Assembly: GCA_021292105.1 (NCBI GenBank)
Contig: CM037861.1
Coordinates: 47,795,310-47,859,309, forward strand
Direction: 5' to 3'
From: Anadara kagoshimensis
Lineage: Eukaryota > Mollusca > Bivalvia > Arcoida > Arcidae
DNA: 64,000 bases
Shown in pieces: positions 26,164 through 37,753 of the stretch; position 1 is the stretch's first letter, and the number at the start of each line of letters is the position of its first letter. The notes beneath the pieces were generated by a model. It was given only the letters and a program-made list of their open reading frames with translations. It made no database searches and was not told the origin of the DNA. The position numbers were made by a program, and so were the translations under genes.

Positions 26164-26349
26164 TACACAGTTAAACCTGTCTATAAAGGCCACACAAAGG
26201 GACCAGTAAAAGTGGCCTTAATGGACAGGTGGTCTGTATATACAGGTCCAAATAGTATTAATAAAGAACAATTATGATACAATTATACTGACCTTTATAG
26301 GCAGGTAACCATTATATAGATGTGGCCTTTAGGGCAGGTTGGACTGTAT
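26164..26349. mobile_element. MITE-like element, ~186 bp
   Basis: Left end ACACAGTTAAACCTGTCTAT and right end GGCAGGTTGGACTGTATT form imperfect terminal inverted repeats. The arms carry matching AAGGCCAC.../...GTGGCCTT segments. A second copy is at 20696-20882. No coding capacity. Confidence 0.65.
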
Positions 26350-26912
26350 TTCCTATAAATTTTTTACCCTTTTCTTATATTTTCCTATATAATTTGAAAA
26401 ACCTCCTATATTTTCCTATTTTTTACTGGTAGCTTCAGGAATTCAGAATGGGGACATTTTCTTGCATTTAGTACATGTATAAAACAACATTCAAGTTTAA
26501 GTATTTTTAAACCAGTAAGTGTACATTGCAGTTGCCAATATTTTATGTTTGTTAGTAAAAGGGGAACAGAAATGGCTGTAGGATAGGCCATGGATGTATA
26601 TTTTTGTGTAAATTATAAAAATATTCCTATAATTTCAGTGGAAACTCCTATAATTTCCTATGAAACTTCTATAATTTTGATGCCACATTCCTATTGTTCC
26701 TATATTTTGGACCTAAAAAATGGAAGGACCCCTGCAACATGTAAGATTAGAAGTCAGCGCAATATAAACATGCTGGGCAGCTGACAGTGCATGTAGGTAA
26801 AAAATCGATAATCATGCAAAAGTCATGACTGTGATGAAGCGAAACACGGTGTTGACGTCACTACGTCAGATGTATGTACAATGTATGTGTACCAGTAGCC
26901 AGTACGTTGAAG

Positions 26913-27700
26913 GTCACGGCCATATTTGTTTTCATTGACGACAAATGAAGGCTCTTGGTTTTTTATTTTTTCAAATATTGACACCGCATGCACCAGGTAT
27001 AATACTTTGATAAAATAAATAACAATAATATTGTAATATTATGTCAAAATTTCAAAGAGAAAAGATCATGGAACAAAAAACGTACAAGTTTTAAAAATCG
27101 AGTTGAATATCATCCTGATTAGGCTACAGTGATTTTTAAGAGAAATCAGGTGCCGTCAGAAAATAGAGGTTTTTTGTAAGTATGTATGTCATCCATGATT
27201 TATTCATACATGCGCAATTCTAAGTTCATAACAAATCTGCTTATGATGCGTTTACATCAATAAATGCAAATTTTACCGTTAAAATACGACACTAAATTTA
27301 GTGCACACTGAGTCTCTCGGCCATATTTATTTTTTATTGATAACGAATGAAGGATCTTGGTTTTTTGCTTTTTTCAGATATTGACACCGCATGCACCAGG
27401 TAAAATACTTTGTTAAAATAAATTACAATAATATTGTAATATTTTGTCAAAATTTTAAAGAGAAAAGACCATGGAACAAAAAACGTACAAGCTTTAAAAA
27501 TCAAGAATTTCAAGCTGATTTTCAAGAGAAATCAGGTGCCGTCAGAAAATCGAGAATTTTTTATAAGTATGATAAGTCGACTAACATTTTATCATACATA
27601 CAAAATTTTAAGTTGATGACTTATGTGCTTATATAGGTTTTCATCCATTAATGCAAATGTACCGTTAAAATATCAACCACTGAATGTGGTTGATATTTTT
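26913..27700. repeat. Two tandem copies of a ~403-bp unit
   Basis: The string GACACCGCATGCACCAGGT occurs at 26980-26998 and 27383-27401, 403 bases apart. Long stretches around it match (GGCCATATTT..., ACAAAAAACGTACAAG..., CAGGTGCCGTCAGAAAAT...). A shorter related piece (ACAAAAAACGTACAAGTTTTAAA) lies near 23829, close to the other end of the same 4.4-kb element, as expected for subterminal repeats of a DNA transposon. Confidence 0.8.
27667..27699. repeat. Perfect 14-bp palindrome with 5-nt loop
   Basis: Arms AAAATATCAACCAC and GTGGTTGATATTTT separated by TGAAT. It lies about 100 bases inside the right end of the 4.4-kb element and may be a transposase-binding or structural feature. Confidence 0.75.
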
Positions 27701-27801
27701 CCGGTTTGGACACTTGACAAAAAGTAATCCCGTTTTTTCGAGCGCGGAAGGTTAAAAAAAAAACAAAACTGAAACACAATTTGCTCTTGGCGTTTTCCCT
27801 G

Positions 27802-27990
27802 TTTTATATTGCTGTTTAAGCTCTGTGATCTCGTCTTGTTGTTGTTCAACCATTTCAGTCACACATTGGAATGTTTGCTCTATCCCTCCCTCTCTGTGTA
27901 TATGTAACTTTAGCTGGTTCACTTCTTAACATCGATCTGTTGTTTACAAATCGCAACAAGGCACCTGTATCGCACATCTGTATTGTACTA
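27802..27990 (-). pseudogene. L1-type ORF1 remnant, N-terminal coiled-coil part
   Basis: Read on the minus strand, the segment gives a glutamine- and glutamate-rich helix-like stretch (IEQTFQCVTEMVEQQQ, then DEITELKQQYK) typical of the coiled coil of LINE ORF1 RNA-binding proteins. A frameshift or stop lies near 27926, and a further weakly coding-like segment extends to about 27990. The reading stops at 27802, where a 4,375-bp insertion begins, and resumes at 23426 with the rest of ORF1. Assignment comes from pattern and from the adjacent RRM-like part. Confidence 0.6.
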
Positions 27991-28765
27991 ACCTAATAAA
28001 CAAAATGATATGCCATACTTTGCCGTCATAAAACCACTTTATGTTCGATTGTTGTACTTTCATTCCATTTCTTCTAAGAAGCAATGTATTCTTTTATTTG
28101 ATGCAGCATTCAATTCGACATTTGAGTCGCTGATTATTTTTTTAACGATGTTGTTTTTCCAGATAATATTACCACGTACTTAAGAAACCTGCTTATACTA
28201 ATAAAACAGCAGTTTAAGTATAATGTCAGATGCTACGAAAAAGTGAGTTCTCTTTTATTATTTCTGAAGTAAATATTTGCCTCTTTTGCACCTTATACCC
28301 TGTTTGTGTCTACGGTCGTAACATGAGTTTGTTTTTGTTTAAATATCACCAAATATACAAATAAAAAAACATTAAATTGTAGTCTGTTGTTTGATATTTG
28401 TAAAAGAACGAATTTGTACAATTTTATATGATGGCAAAGCCTTGGATATATATTTCAATGATACAAAACTCCTATCTAGGTCACAAAACACTTTCTTATA
28501 ATCCATCGACAGCCTACATTAAATCGATAAAAAGCTGCCAAATCGTTTAATGCAGCTTATTTATCTTTGGCACATTGTATTTGTATGTAGAAAGTCTACC
28601 TACAGCGAAAGACATCTCTGTTTAAGTAGTTAATCATTTTAAATCAAACAAGAAAAAATAATACAATCATTCTAGCATTAAGAGATAAAAAGTACATATT
28701 TCTATATGTAAGATGTGTTAATCAAAATTTAGAGGACAACATGTATGTGCTTGATTCAATATAGA
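27991..28765. other. Intergenic; contains only the doubtful exon at 28163-28242
   Basis: No other feature supported. Confidence 0.45.
28163..28242 (+). other. Possible short exon with start codon
   Basis: A TTGTTTTTCCAG acceptor-like string ends at 28162. ATG at 28223-28225 opens ATG TCA GAT GCT ACG AAA AA (reads MSDATK), followed by a good donor, GTGAGT at 28243. This could be a 5'-UTR-plus-start exon. No following exon was found downstream, so support is only the splice-site pattern. Confidence 0.15.
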
Positions 28766-29033
28766 GTAAACTAGAATTGTCTCTAGAAGGCTAAATACCC
28801 CCGCCCAACATTTAATGTTTTTCCACGACGTTGACTTTTCCGATATGACATTAGTTTAAAATCGTTCCACATCTCTGAGACATGAAGAATATTCATATGA
28901 AGTGTCATGATAGTCGTCAAAAGCAATTATGAGATATGACCCGGATACGATTTTACACGGACAGACAGACGGACGGACAGGCACGGTGATTCCTATATAC
29001 CCCCCAAACTAGTTTTCGGGAGTATAAAAACTT
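28766..29033 (+). repeat. Dispersed repeat with ACGGACGGACAG...GGTATAAAAA-type end
   Basis: The segment opens with AACTAGAATTGTCTCTAGAA and TAAATACCCCCGCCC. It contains an ACAGACAGACGGACGGACAG run and ends with CCTATATACCCCCCAAACTA and GGGAGTATAAAAAC. I recognise this layout as a common interspersed repeat of bivalve genomes. Class (SINE or MITE) not determined. Single copy in the window. Confidence 0.5.
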
Positions 29034-29857
29034 TAACCCTTAGTCCATTAAGTGCAGATTATCTAATGTGATTAGATTATAGGTCACCATATAATCAGGG
29101 TTAATCGTTTAGTGAAAACAATATGGGGTCAAATACTTATTCTTTAAGAGTATTATGTCTAGATAGTCTCGGATTCTAAACACTATTCCAGTTTTTTCCG
29201 TATAAAGCCATCTTTTAATTCAATGCTAGAAGGCGTTTAGATACATATTTCAACGTAAACTAAAGGTAATTGTCCTATCTACACCCGATAAAAATTGCAG
29301 CAAACGATATAAAGACAAAATTGTTTAGGGAAGTATATAGTACAGAATTGTTTAGGGAAGTATACAGAAGTATATAATGATAAATAGTACCAGAAAGTTT
29401 TCTTTGATTTACAATACATACACTTCATGATTTAATATGCTGTATTTTACATTGTAATGCTTTAATTTGTAATGCTAGTAAGCAGCTAGTTGATAATTGT
29501 TAAATAAACAATAAAATAAGTTCCCTTGGGATTCCATGGCGAGTGATTCAACGTACATGTAGATAACGTCAAAAGGTAAGTATTTATAGTTGAAGGGGTT
29601 AAGTCCATCAATTCTTGAACATACATGCATAGGGCAGCGATAAAACGTACATGTACTTGACAATAGCCAGTTAAGAAGTGTATTAAACATTAGCCAATAT
29701 ATACACATACTGTCAAGAACACTACTTTGCTAACATACTTGATATAATGATAAAATGTATACTTATGTATCTTTTTATTACTATCTTCAAAAATCACGTT
29801 AAATCAAAATGAAACAATTCGTGTCAAAATCATTAATCACAAGCAAAGAATAAAAAA
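29034..29857. other. AT-rich intergenic, nothing recognised
   Basis: A short direct repeat (GAATTGTTTAGGGAAGTATA) at 29320-29360 only. Confidence 0.5.
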
Positions 29858-30008
29858 GTATGAACTTAAACCAAGAAAGTGAGACTGCGTGCTCCAGAAG
29901 GGTAAGCACCTCCTGTTTAGCAAGTACAACTGCCAAAGGGGTAATCAAAATTGAGAGCGAAAGGAACATAGAACATTTGGACGTTAAACATATCCAGGTC
30001 AATTTTGA
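29858..30008 (-). mobile_element. Penelope-like 3' fragment
   Basis: Reverse complement of the tail: AAGAAAGTGAGACTGCGTGC, AAGCACCTCCTGTTTAGC and GGACGTTAAACATATCCAGG. The apparent 136-codon plus-strand frame running through it (29860-30270) is antisense to the repeat and is not a gene. Confidence 0.6.
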
Positions 30009-31288
30009 AACGATATATCATACTTATAAACAATTTTGTGATGACGGCCACAAAAAACTTTTTTTTCAACACCAATTTTCAAATAAAAGCAAATGGTGCA
30101 TGTTAGACAGAATGCTAACTTCAGCAGGTTTTCGTTTCCTTAATAAAGTTACTAAATTAACAACCAAACACAAACACTGGTCTATGTTCACAATCAATCA
30201 CAAAAGCAAATTTTCAATCAAACTTACACTTCAAACAACAGCAAATGGTGTATGCAAGACAGAATGGTAAACATTAAGAGTTTTTCATTTCCTAAAATAG
30301 TACTAAATAAATTATATTTCGTCAAACAGTTGAATGGAAATCAATTATGACTTAGCGTCACTAATTAGGATATATTTGTGCACTCTCACATTCTCTGCAA
30401 TAACAATTAGTTTAGTATTACTATGTTGTAACATGTAAAAATAAATGATGTAATGTTTCTTATCCTATTATTCAAAATAAGCATGGAAATTGTATACTCT
30501 CACACTGTCAGGTGGCGTATAGATGAACCATGCATTTATGAAATGTGTTACAGATAACGTACGAGACTAAAGTGTATTATTATCATTAGTTATCTAGCAA
30601 GCATGCCTTTAGCATGTGTATTACATGTTAATTAAACCACCGAGTTATTTTTTGAAAAGCAAATTAACAACATGACATCGAGTAGATACGGGATAAAAAC
30701 AAATATTCGATGCATATAAAAGACGGAGTAGGATTTGTTGAATGGATAAAAATAGCAATCGACCTGGCTACAATGACGCCAATGTTTAAATCTTTAAAAT
30801 CCCCGTTTAATTCATCTTGCATTCAATATTCAAAGAAAAGGTTTACATAAAACATAAATTTAAATACCTTAACGTTGTTTTTAATCTCCACCCCCGTAGT
30901 TAAGATTTTTGATTGACTTTATAATGCAAATTTCTAATAAAATCTGTTCTTATATCCCCATTCGTTTCAGTTTATTAAACGGAATTTTGTTAGTATAAAT
31001 TTATCGATTAGGAATTACAGTCTAGAATAGAAGATTTTGGATTTCATAATGCATACTTTCCTTTTCTCGATGTCGTTGTTTCTAGATTTCGTCACTATGG
31101 TTTCTACATTTCTACACTTGTACGATTAACTAATCTTGCAAAGTAACTTTACTTTTCAAAAGAGCTTTATTTATTTTCCATCGTATCAGATTTTGCACCT
31201 TATATTCATCAGAAGTGTTTCGCATAGACAAACGTCGTCAAGACACTTTCTTTAGGAAGACGTAAATTATATTCAAAGGTTTAAAAAC
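30009..31288. other. AT-rich intergenic with a diverged ~150-bp duplication
   Basis: Two similar stretches at about 30060-30130 and 30190-30280 share CAATTTTCAAATAAAAGCAA/GCAAATTTTCAATCAAAC and AGCAAATGGTG...GACAGAATG.TAA. No gene supported. Confidence 0.45.
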
Positions 31289-31627
31289 ATGACATTTTTA
31301 AAAATACAAAAAACACCAAGACTAACTTTAGTTAATGTGATTAATAATAGAAGGATTATTAAGACATTGCCAAGTCAAATTCAGTCTTTATTGCAACGAT
31401 TCTATGAGCTTAACGTTGGACCTTCTTTGCCAATAATCGATAATTTAGTGCCTCAATGATGCATTCCTGCCACCCACATTGTTGGAATAATCAAATTTTA
31501 TGACACATTTTTGAAAATATATCAAAATCAAGATCATTCTAGAATGTGTGTAGAATGTAAACAAAGTTCAAAGCGGAAAAGAGAAAATTACCAAGCCTCA
31601 TCACTAAATTGTAAATGTGGCGTATAG
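31289..31627 (+). pseudogene. Degraded coding-like segment, unknown
   Basis: From ATG 31289 to TAG 31625-31627 the frame holds 112 codons with a single internal TGA (31457-31459), unusually open for this AT-rich DNA. The product has TPRLTLVNVINNRRIIKTLP near the start and RMCVECKQSSKRKRENYQ...CKCGV at the end, a CxxC...CxC pattern vaguely like the zinc-binding tail of piggyBac-type transposases. I do not recognise the N-terminal part. It may be a transposase remnant or chance. Confidence 0.25.
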
Positions 31628-32339
31628 TCTCAGTTTAATATGTTTTAGGTACAAGTCACAATTGTAAAAGAATTTTATATGTGAAATAAGTTTATAGCAT
31701 TGATGTATTTGGGTTAAATTTTAACCATAAGCTACAAAATATACGGAATGCCAAGAAAAAGGATATTTTTATATTTTTTATTACATTGTATTTCCATATT
31801 ATCTTAGGGATGAATGTGTGTGTGAGTGTGTTTATTACTTGGCACTTTCTTACACTATAAATAATAAATAACTTTCTCAAAAATATTTCCTCAAAACTGT
31901 TTCAGTTTACCCGATGAGAAACTTTTCAGAAGAGAGGCAGATGAATATGATAAGTGTGCGTATGTATGTTTGTCGAAGAAAAATCAGGTTACCAGATTCT
32001 AAATATTATTTAGATCTTTTACAAAACGATTTTTAGTAGAACAAGTGCATATGACGGACACTTTTCAGATACATTAGAACCAGACTTGACAAATTCGATC
32101 GTATCATATTGGTGTTCTTTTAACGAGGAATTTAACCAAGCATTCAAACAACAAAAAAAGAACAAAACCCAAAAAAAACCACAAAAAAAACAACTTAAAA
32201 GAGTATTCGTATGGAATCAGTCCATAAAGTTATTTTATATATAAATCAGTAAAACTGAACTAAAACTAATTTGCAAAAACAAGTGAACGTAATAAATGCA
32301 CATAGGTATAATGAACGTCTTTAAGAGTTATAACCACTA
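31628..32339. other. Intergenic, nothing recognised
   Basis: A-rich tract at 32145-32195 (CAAAAAAAGAACAAAACCC and similar) only. Confidence 0.5.
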
Positions 32340-32582
32340 TAGGCAAACAACATTTACCTGTCCGCTTAGACTTTCATTAGGAATATTCATATAGGAGGAT
32401 CCATCCAATACATAGGAAGTGTTAGAATTCAAGTTAATACTTACATAGTAAACAAGTTTATGAGAAGATTATACCTCACGATGCATTCAAAATAAACACC
32501 TGTGTTCCTATTCAAAGATGTAATTGATCCTAAATATTTAAATGAAAGGTCAAGCAGACTGGTCAAAGTTGTTTATCTATAT
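32340..32582. mobile_element. Foldback element, isolated full copy
   Basis: Same family as 16090-17100: starts TAGGCAAACAACATTTACCT, contains CATATAGGAGGATCCATCCA and AATAAACACCTGTGTTCCTA, ends with the inverted arm GAAAGGTCAAGCAGACTGGT and GTTGTTTATCTATA. Confidence 0.75.
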
Positions 32583-33833
32583 ATACTAAAAAGGCAATAT
32601 CATAATATAAACATCTACATAAAACAGCAGACAGAAACAATAAAAATAATAAAAACATACAGTAAAATAAAGTGCAGTGAGACATAAAATAATGAAATAA
32701 AAATGAGAGGAAAACTATATACACATTTAAAATTTAATTTAATCAACTAAATAAACATGAAAAGCAATCATGCAGCCAGACATATGTACATTTATTGAAT
32801 ATAAGAGTATAAAAGATGATCTTATTCAGCAATAAAATATACTAGAGGATGGGAGAATGCGTATCTGCATAAAGAGGCAATAATCTTCCAAAAATAAAAC
32901 GTGTTCTTTTACTAGCTGGATATGTTGTCCAATGCTCATTCAATTAGCCTTGCAGACTTTAGAATTGAAATCGGGCTTATTGTTTTTTCATGAAAAGCAA
33001 ACTTTAACATAACTTTTAAATTGTATTAAATTGACGCATTGTCATAACACTGTCACGTTTTGAATAGCCAACATCAACATAAATTTCTTTTTAAAAACAG
33101 CATAATTGTTTTATTGTGGAAAAGCATTCCATCATTTTCAACTAATTATTTTAACTAATTTTGGATATTTACAATCGCAATATCTTTGCTTCAATACAGT
33201 ATTTAACATCGACTATACTTTGCAACTTCATAGAGACATTGCTTTACGCGCTGACGTAATGACGTCAGATGTCAATTGCTTTCGTTGACTGACAGGAGAC
33301 AACCCATTTTTATAAGAAGATGCAACAAAAACGCATTTCAAAACTGTTTTCAAATGAACATGGAAAATGCGGGACAGCAATAAAACTATTTTTTAATAAA
33401 TATTGTAAATATAAGAAATAATATCAGTCATTTATTAATAACTTGAATATATTTTTTTACGATTACAATAATTTTAAACCATTCTGCTGCGATAATATGC
33501 TTCAGAAACTACCAATTATTCAATCATATATTCTTAATACTAAACCCAGTGTCTGGTTTAATTTATAATTTCTATTTAGATCAAAAAGCTTAATATCGTA
33601 ATATTGGAAACAAAGAAAGAGAAACATTCTTTAAGGTTTAAACCACAGATATTTACATACGCCAAAAAATATTTACTACTTCAGACAGTTCAGTGTAAAT
33701 CATCATATACTGTCAATTTGGATTATTTTGGTTAAATTGGATACAGTCTAATGATTCAAAGGTTGAATCTTACTAAGTTTAACTTGACTATATTATTAAC
33801 AGAACGCGTGTCTCTTATCTTATTTATCAAAAA
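32583..33833. other. AT-rich intergenic, nothing recognised
   Basis: No feature supported. Confidence 0.5.
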
Positions 33834-34392
33834 CAAACATACTAATCCATTTCCGAATCACAATCCAGAAGCAAAGTAAAAACTTTAGAACTGACAAGTT
33901 AGGTTAAACACGTGAACTTCCACCAGGGAAGTGAGGCCGGGTGCTCCGGAAGGGTAAGCACCTCCTGTTTAGCTAGCTACACCCGCCACGTGTGTAATCA
34001 AAATTGTGTGAAAGGAACATGGAACTATGAGACGTCAAATATATCCAAGGCAATCCTGGACACAGAGACATCAAACTTATCAACAATACTGTGATGACGG
34101 CCATAAAACGTTTTGAGGGCCCTGATAAGCCTAGGCTTGCAATATCCCTGAGTCAACAATTTATTTGCAAGCAGCCTACTTCGTTGTACAAAGTCCCCGT
34201 AGTGGGAACAAGCTCTACCATAGCGTATTAATTGGGAAACAAATACACCATAAGCAGGAGAAGCAGGTATATTGCTGCATAAAAAAGGAAAGTTGACAAT
34301 AGAAAAATTGAAGTCATCACGTTTGTCATAAAGTTTCAAATGTAGCCTTTCCTGTGCGTCATAATTCAGGTATAAGTCTAAATATGAAACAG
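33834..34392 (-). mobile_element. Penelope-like element copy, 3' 560 bp with RT C-terminus
   Basis: The minus strand encodes the last ~120 residues of the family RT frame (LYDKRDDFNFSIVNFPFLC, YGVFVSQLIRY, FYGRHHSIVDKF ... DIFDVS-stop), intact from 34339 to 34025, then the 3' tail to 33834. It is more conserved in its coding part than the copy at 50016. It is cut off at about 34392, upstream of which the YIDD catalytic motif would lie. Not functional because of truncation. Confidence 0.75.
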
Positions 34393-35373
34393 ATATTATT
34401 CAACCATGAACTAATAATGCGTTTTAGCTGACCTGTGTTGTAAGAATGATAGGGTAGCCAGTAACGTTAGAATAATATGTTGCCCAATGATAAATTCTAG
34501 TTTGATATAGGTCGTTGTTTAACTGAGCCAAAGTAAACACATGGACACACACAATATTAAGTACAATTTTAAAAAAATATGATGTTCATCTTTCGTCATT
34601 TGTAAAAATGTAGTGTGATGAGATCAGCTACATGTGAAGTCCAAGGATTTTATTTACCTTTTGCTGTTTGCTAACACCAATGAGATGGAATGGCATGGTT
34701 ACCTTGATACGTGGATTTGTTTTTTAAGATGTTTCGTAGTACCTGTCACTTTCAATTTTAATTAAGTTCTTTGTAAAACAGTGTTTACAATATATTTTGA
34801 AGTCTTGATCAGACCCTACTAGGGTTAGAATTCCGACCCCTGGCCAATGTACCGAGTAATAAATTAGCAGTATGAGCAACTGCGCTAAATACAAAGGTGG
34901 TAAATTTCTGATCGACGAGACGGTACAAAAACGTTTGATGTTTTGCCACATATTAGTGACATTTCAATAGTATTTCCTTCTTTCCACTGTTTCAAAATCT
35001 TTAGGTGTATATTTGGCGATGTAGATCTGGCAAAAGTATTATTCAACAAGGTCGTTAGGTCGTTGAGAACATTGATTCAGTCAGGTACATTTCACTACAT
35101 ATACATCGATGGCAAAAGGAATAAATGTATAAATTTTTCTTGACTTATTTGACTAGTCTGAAAAAAGTTTACCGACATTTTTGGCATGACCAGCTTATTC
35201 CTGAAAAAGTATCATTGATTCGCTGAAGGAGTTTAACATTTAAATGGAGGTCTGATTTAAATCCTGGGATAATGGTAAACTGCTGTACTTAAGTTTCGTC
35301 GATTTGATCTCAAAGGTATTCTGATCATTTTGTACTCGTAATTCTATGACAAAGTGAGTAACATGGACTTTAT
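34393..35373. other. Intergenic left flank of the LINE
   Basis: Holds only the doubtful SINE head at 34800-34925. Confidence 0.45.
34800..34925 (-). mobile_element. Possible decayed tRNA-derived SINE head
   Basis: On the minus strand TATTTAGCGCAGTTGCTCA resembles an A box. GGGTCGGAATTCTAACCC about 60 bases on resembles a damaged B box, followed by CTAGTAGGGTCTGATC. No intact cloverleaf. Weak. Confidence 0.3.
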
Positions 35374-35390
35374 AAGTATAATACCAAAAC
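35374..35390. repeat. Left target-site duplication of the LINE
   Basis: Perfect 17-bp direct repeat with 38504-38520, flanking the LINE insertion. The LINE sequence begins at 35391. Confidence 0.93.
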
Positions 35391-37753
35391 TGGGTCTGAT
35401 GGTTTTACTGCAGAATTTTTTAAATTCTTTTGGAAAAATTTAGGGGTATATTTAGTTCGTTCCATAAATTATGGTAATAAAGAAGGTGTTCTATCTGTTA
35501 CACAAAAATTTGGAGTAATAACATGTTTGCCAAAACCGAATAAACCCAAAAAATATATAAAAAATTGGAGACCCATTAGCCTGTTGAATATTACTTACAA
35601 AATTGCCAGTGGGTGCATAGCAAATAGAATTAAAAGGGTATTAGACAAACTTATCAATAAGGATCAAACGGGGTTTCTAAAAGGTCGATACATAGGGGAA
35701 AATATTAGATTAATTTACGACATTATGCATTATACTGAAAAACACGACATACCTGGTCTGTTAGTACTTATAGATTTTGAAAAAGCTTTTGATTCGGTTT
35801 CTTGGGATTTTATAAAAGACGTTTTAAAACTGTTTAATTTTAAAGATTCAATTATTAACTGGATTACTACTTTTTTAAAAAATTCAAATTCAGCAGTTCT
35901 ACAAAATGGATTTTTGTCCGAAAGTTTTACTTTACAAAGAGGATGTAGACAAGGAGATCCTTTATCGCCCTATATTTTTATTCTGTGTGCAGAAGTGATG
36001 GCTATCCTTATAAGAAATTCTAAAGAAATTAAAGGTATTGAAATAAATGGAGAAGAATATAAAATTTCGCAGTATGCGGACGACACAAGTCTCATTTTAG
36101 ATGGGTCTCCCAAGTCTCTAAACAGTGCACTTCAAGTATTGGATTTATTTGCTCAAATATCGGGGTTATGTATTAACACGTTAAAAACTAAAGTTATATG
36201 GATAGGTAAGAAAAAATTTTCAAGAGATGTATATCACCATGATAGGTGGAAGCTGGAATGGGGGTCGGAAAATTTTACTTTATTAGGTATAAACTTTTCA
36301 GTTGACCTATTTAAGATGAATGAATTAAACTATACACACGTGCTCCAGAAAATGAAAAACATTATGAACCAATGGGGTAAGAGAAAATTAACTGTGATTG
36401 GCAGAATTACACTTGTGAAAACTCTAATAATTTCTCAAATGGTTCATTTACTAATATCCTTGCCCAACCCGCCAGTTAAATTTTTAGATGAGTTAAACAA
36501 GTTATTTTATAATTTCATATGGCAATCAAAAATAGAAAAAATTAAAAGAAAGATATTAAATAAGAACCATGATGAGGGGGGCTTAAAAATGATAAATATT
36601 TACAATTTTTTGATTGCTCTTAAGACATCATGGATAAGAAGACTCATTTTCAATGATTCAAAATGGAATTATCTGTTTGAGTCTGAAACAAATTCTAGTA
36701 TCAATGAACTTATGAATTTCGGAAATGATTATACTATTTTGCTGATGGAAAGAACTAGTAACCTTTTTTGGAAAGATGTGTTGTATAGCTGGGGTATAGT
36801 ACAAAATAAAGCTAAATTATCAGAAAGAGAAAATTTAGAATTACATAATATATGGTATAATAAGGACATAGCAATAGGGGGAAAACACTTTTCTATAAAA
36901 ATTACTGGAAAGCAGGTATTATATATATAAATGATATTTTAGACAAAATGGTAAATTTCAAAATTTTGAAGATTTTAAGAAGACATTTGGAATAAAAACA
37001 AATTTTTTGGAATATGCCACGTTAATTAAAGCAATAAAGCTATTTTTAGTTAGATATGATGGAAATAGTATATCTTCTAAAGCATCACAGCCCTTTATAC
37101 CTCAAAATATGAAAGTTTTGATGAGTTACAAGTCAGGTTGTAAACCAATCTATGAAATTTTATGCAAATGCAACACTACTCCCACGGCACAGTCTAAGTG
37201 GACAGAATTTGGATACGATTTTCCAGAAGAACAATGGAAAAAGAACTACGTACTATCTTTTAAATGCTGTCAAGAAATTGCTGTACAATGGTTACAATAT
37301 AGAATCTTACACAGAATTTTGGCTACTAATTCATTCCTGTATAAAATTAAAATTGTTAATTCAAACTTGTGCACCTTTTGCGATATCCATGATGAAACCA
37401 TTGAACACTTATTTTTCCAATGTAGTTACGTAAACAAAATATGGGACAGCTTGCAAAAAATGCTTGAAATTAAATTTAGAAAAACATTTCGGTTAGATAA
37501 GCAAACAATCGTTTTTGGTACAGAATTCGCTGGTAAAGAAAATAAAGCACTGAACTGGTTAATATTAAATACTAAATGTTTTATCTACAGCAAAAGATTA
37601 CAAAAACAAAAGCCAAATATAAATTCACTAAGGCACTATATTGAAACCAAATTGGCAGCTGAAAAATATTTGCTATTTAAAAATTGTAACTACAACGTAT
37701 ACTATGAATATTGGCATATATTGGAAAATATTTTTGAGTATGAAACATTATAA
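35391..37753 (+). pseudogene. LINE ORF2 C-terminal two thirds: reverse transcriptase plus zf-RVT
   Basis: Reverse transcriptase of an L1/Tx1-type LINE. The readable frame opens at the truncation with the GSDGFTAEFF motif that precedes the RT core in L1-type proteins. Then come RPISLLN, motif A IDFEKAFD, RQGDPLSP (motif B) and the catalytic YADD at 36073-36084, the thumb region with WGKRKLT, and a C-terminal Cys/His motif C-x2-C-x8-H-x4-C (CTFC...HLFFQC, near 37370-37425), the zf-RVT domain. The endonuclease domain is missing because of 5' truncation. The frame is broken twice, each time by an apparent loss of one A in an A-run (about 36882-36885 and 36945-36948), giving three successive frames. 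Apart from these the frame is intact to the TAA at 37751-37753. This copy cannot encode an active ORF2 as read. The two breaks could be real or homopolymer errors. Confidence 0.92.

Larger units (their letters stand above)
23427..27801. mobile_element. 4,375-bp element with CAGGG... terminal inverted repeats, inserted in LINE ORF1
   Basis: The left end reads CAGGGGAAACGCCAA (23427-23441). The reverse complement of the right end (27787-27801) reads CAGGGAAAACGCCAA, a 15-bp terminal inverted repeat with one mismatch. Both ends lie at the exact points where the ORF1 reading breaks off, and joining the flanks after removing one copy of a TTT/TTT duplication keeps the ORF1 frame. No transposase ORF is visible inside, so it is non-autonomous or decayed. 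The CAGGG start recalls hAT elements, but hATs make 8-bp duplications and I see only 3 bp, so the superfamily is open. Interior: (TA)n, CT/CA microsatellites, a MITE (26164-26349), TCCTATA-rich simple sequence (26345-26720) and a 403-bp tandem duplication near the right end. Confidence 0.65.

Noticed and set aside
29860-30270. 136-codon plus-strand frame
   Set aside because: Its first part is antisense to a Penelope-like tail and the rest has no motif.
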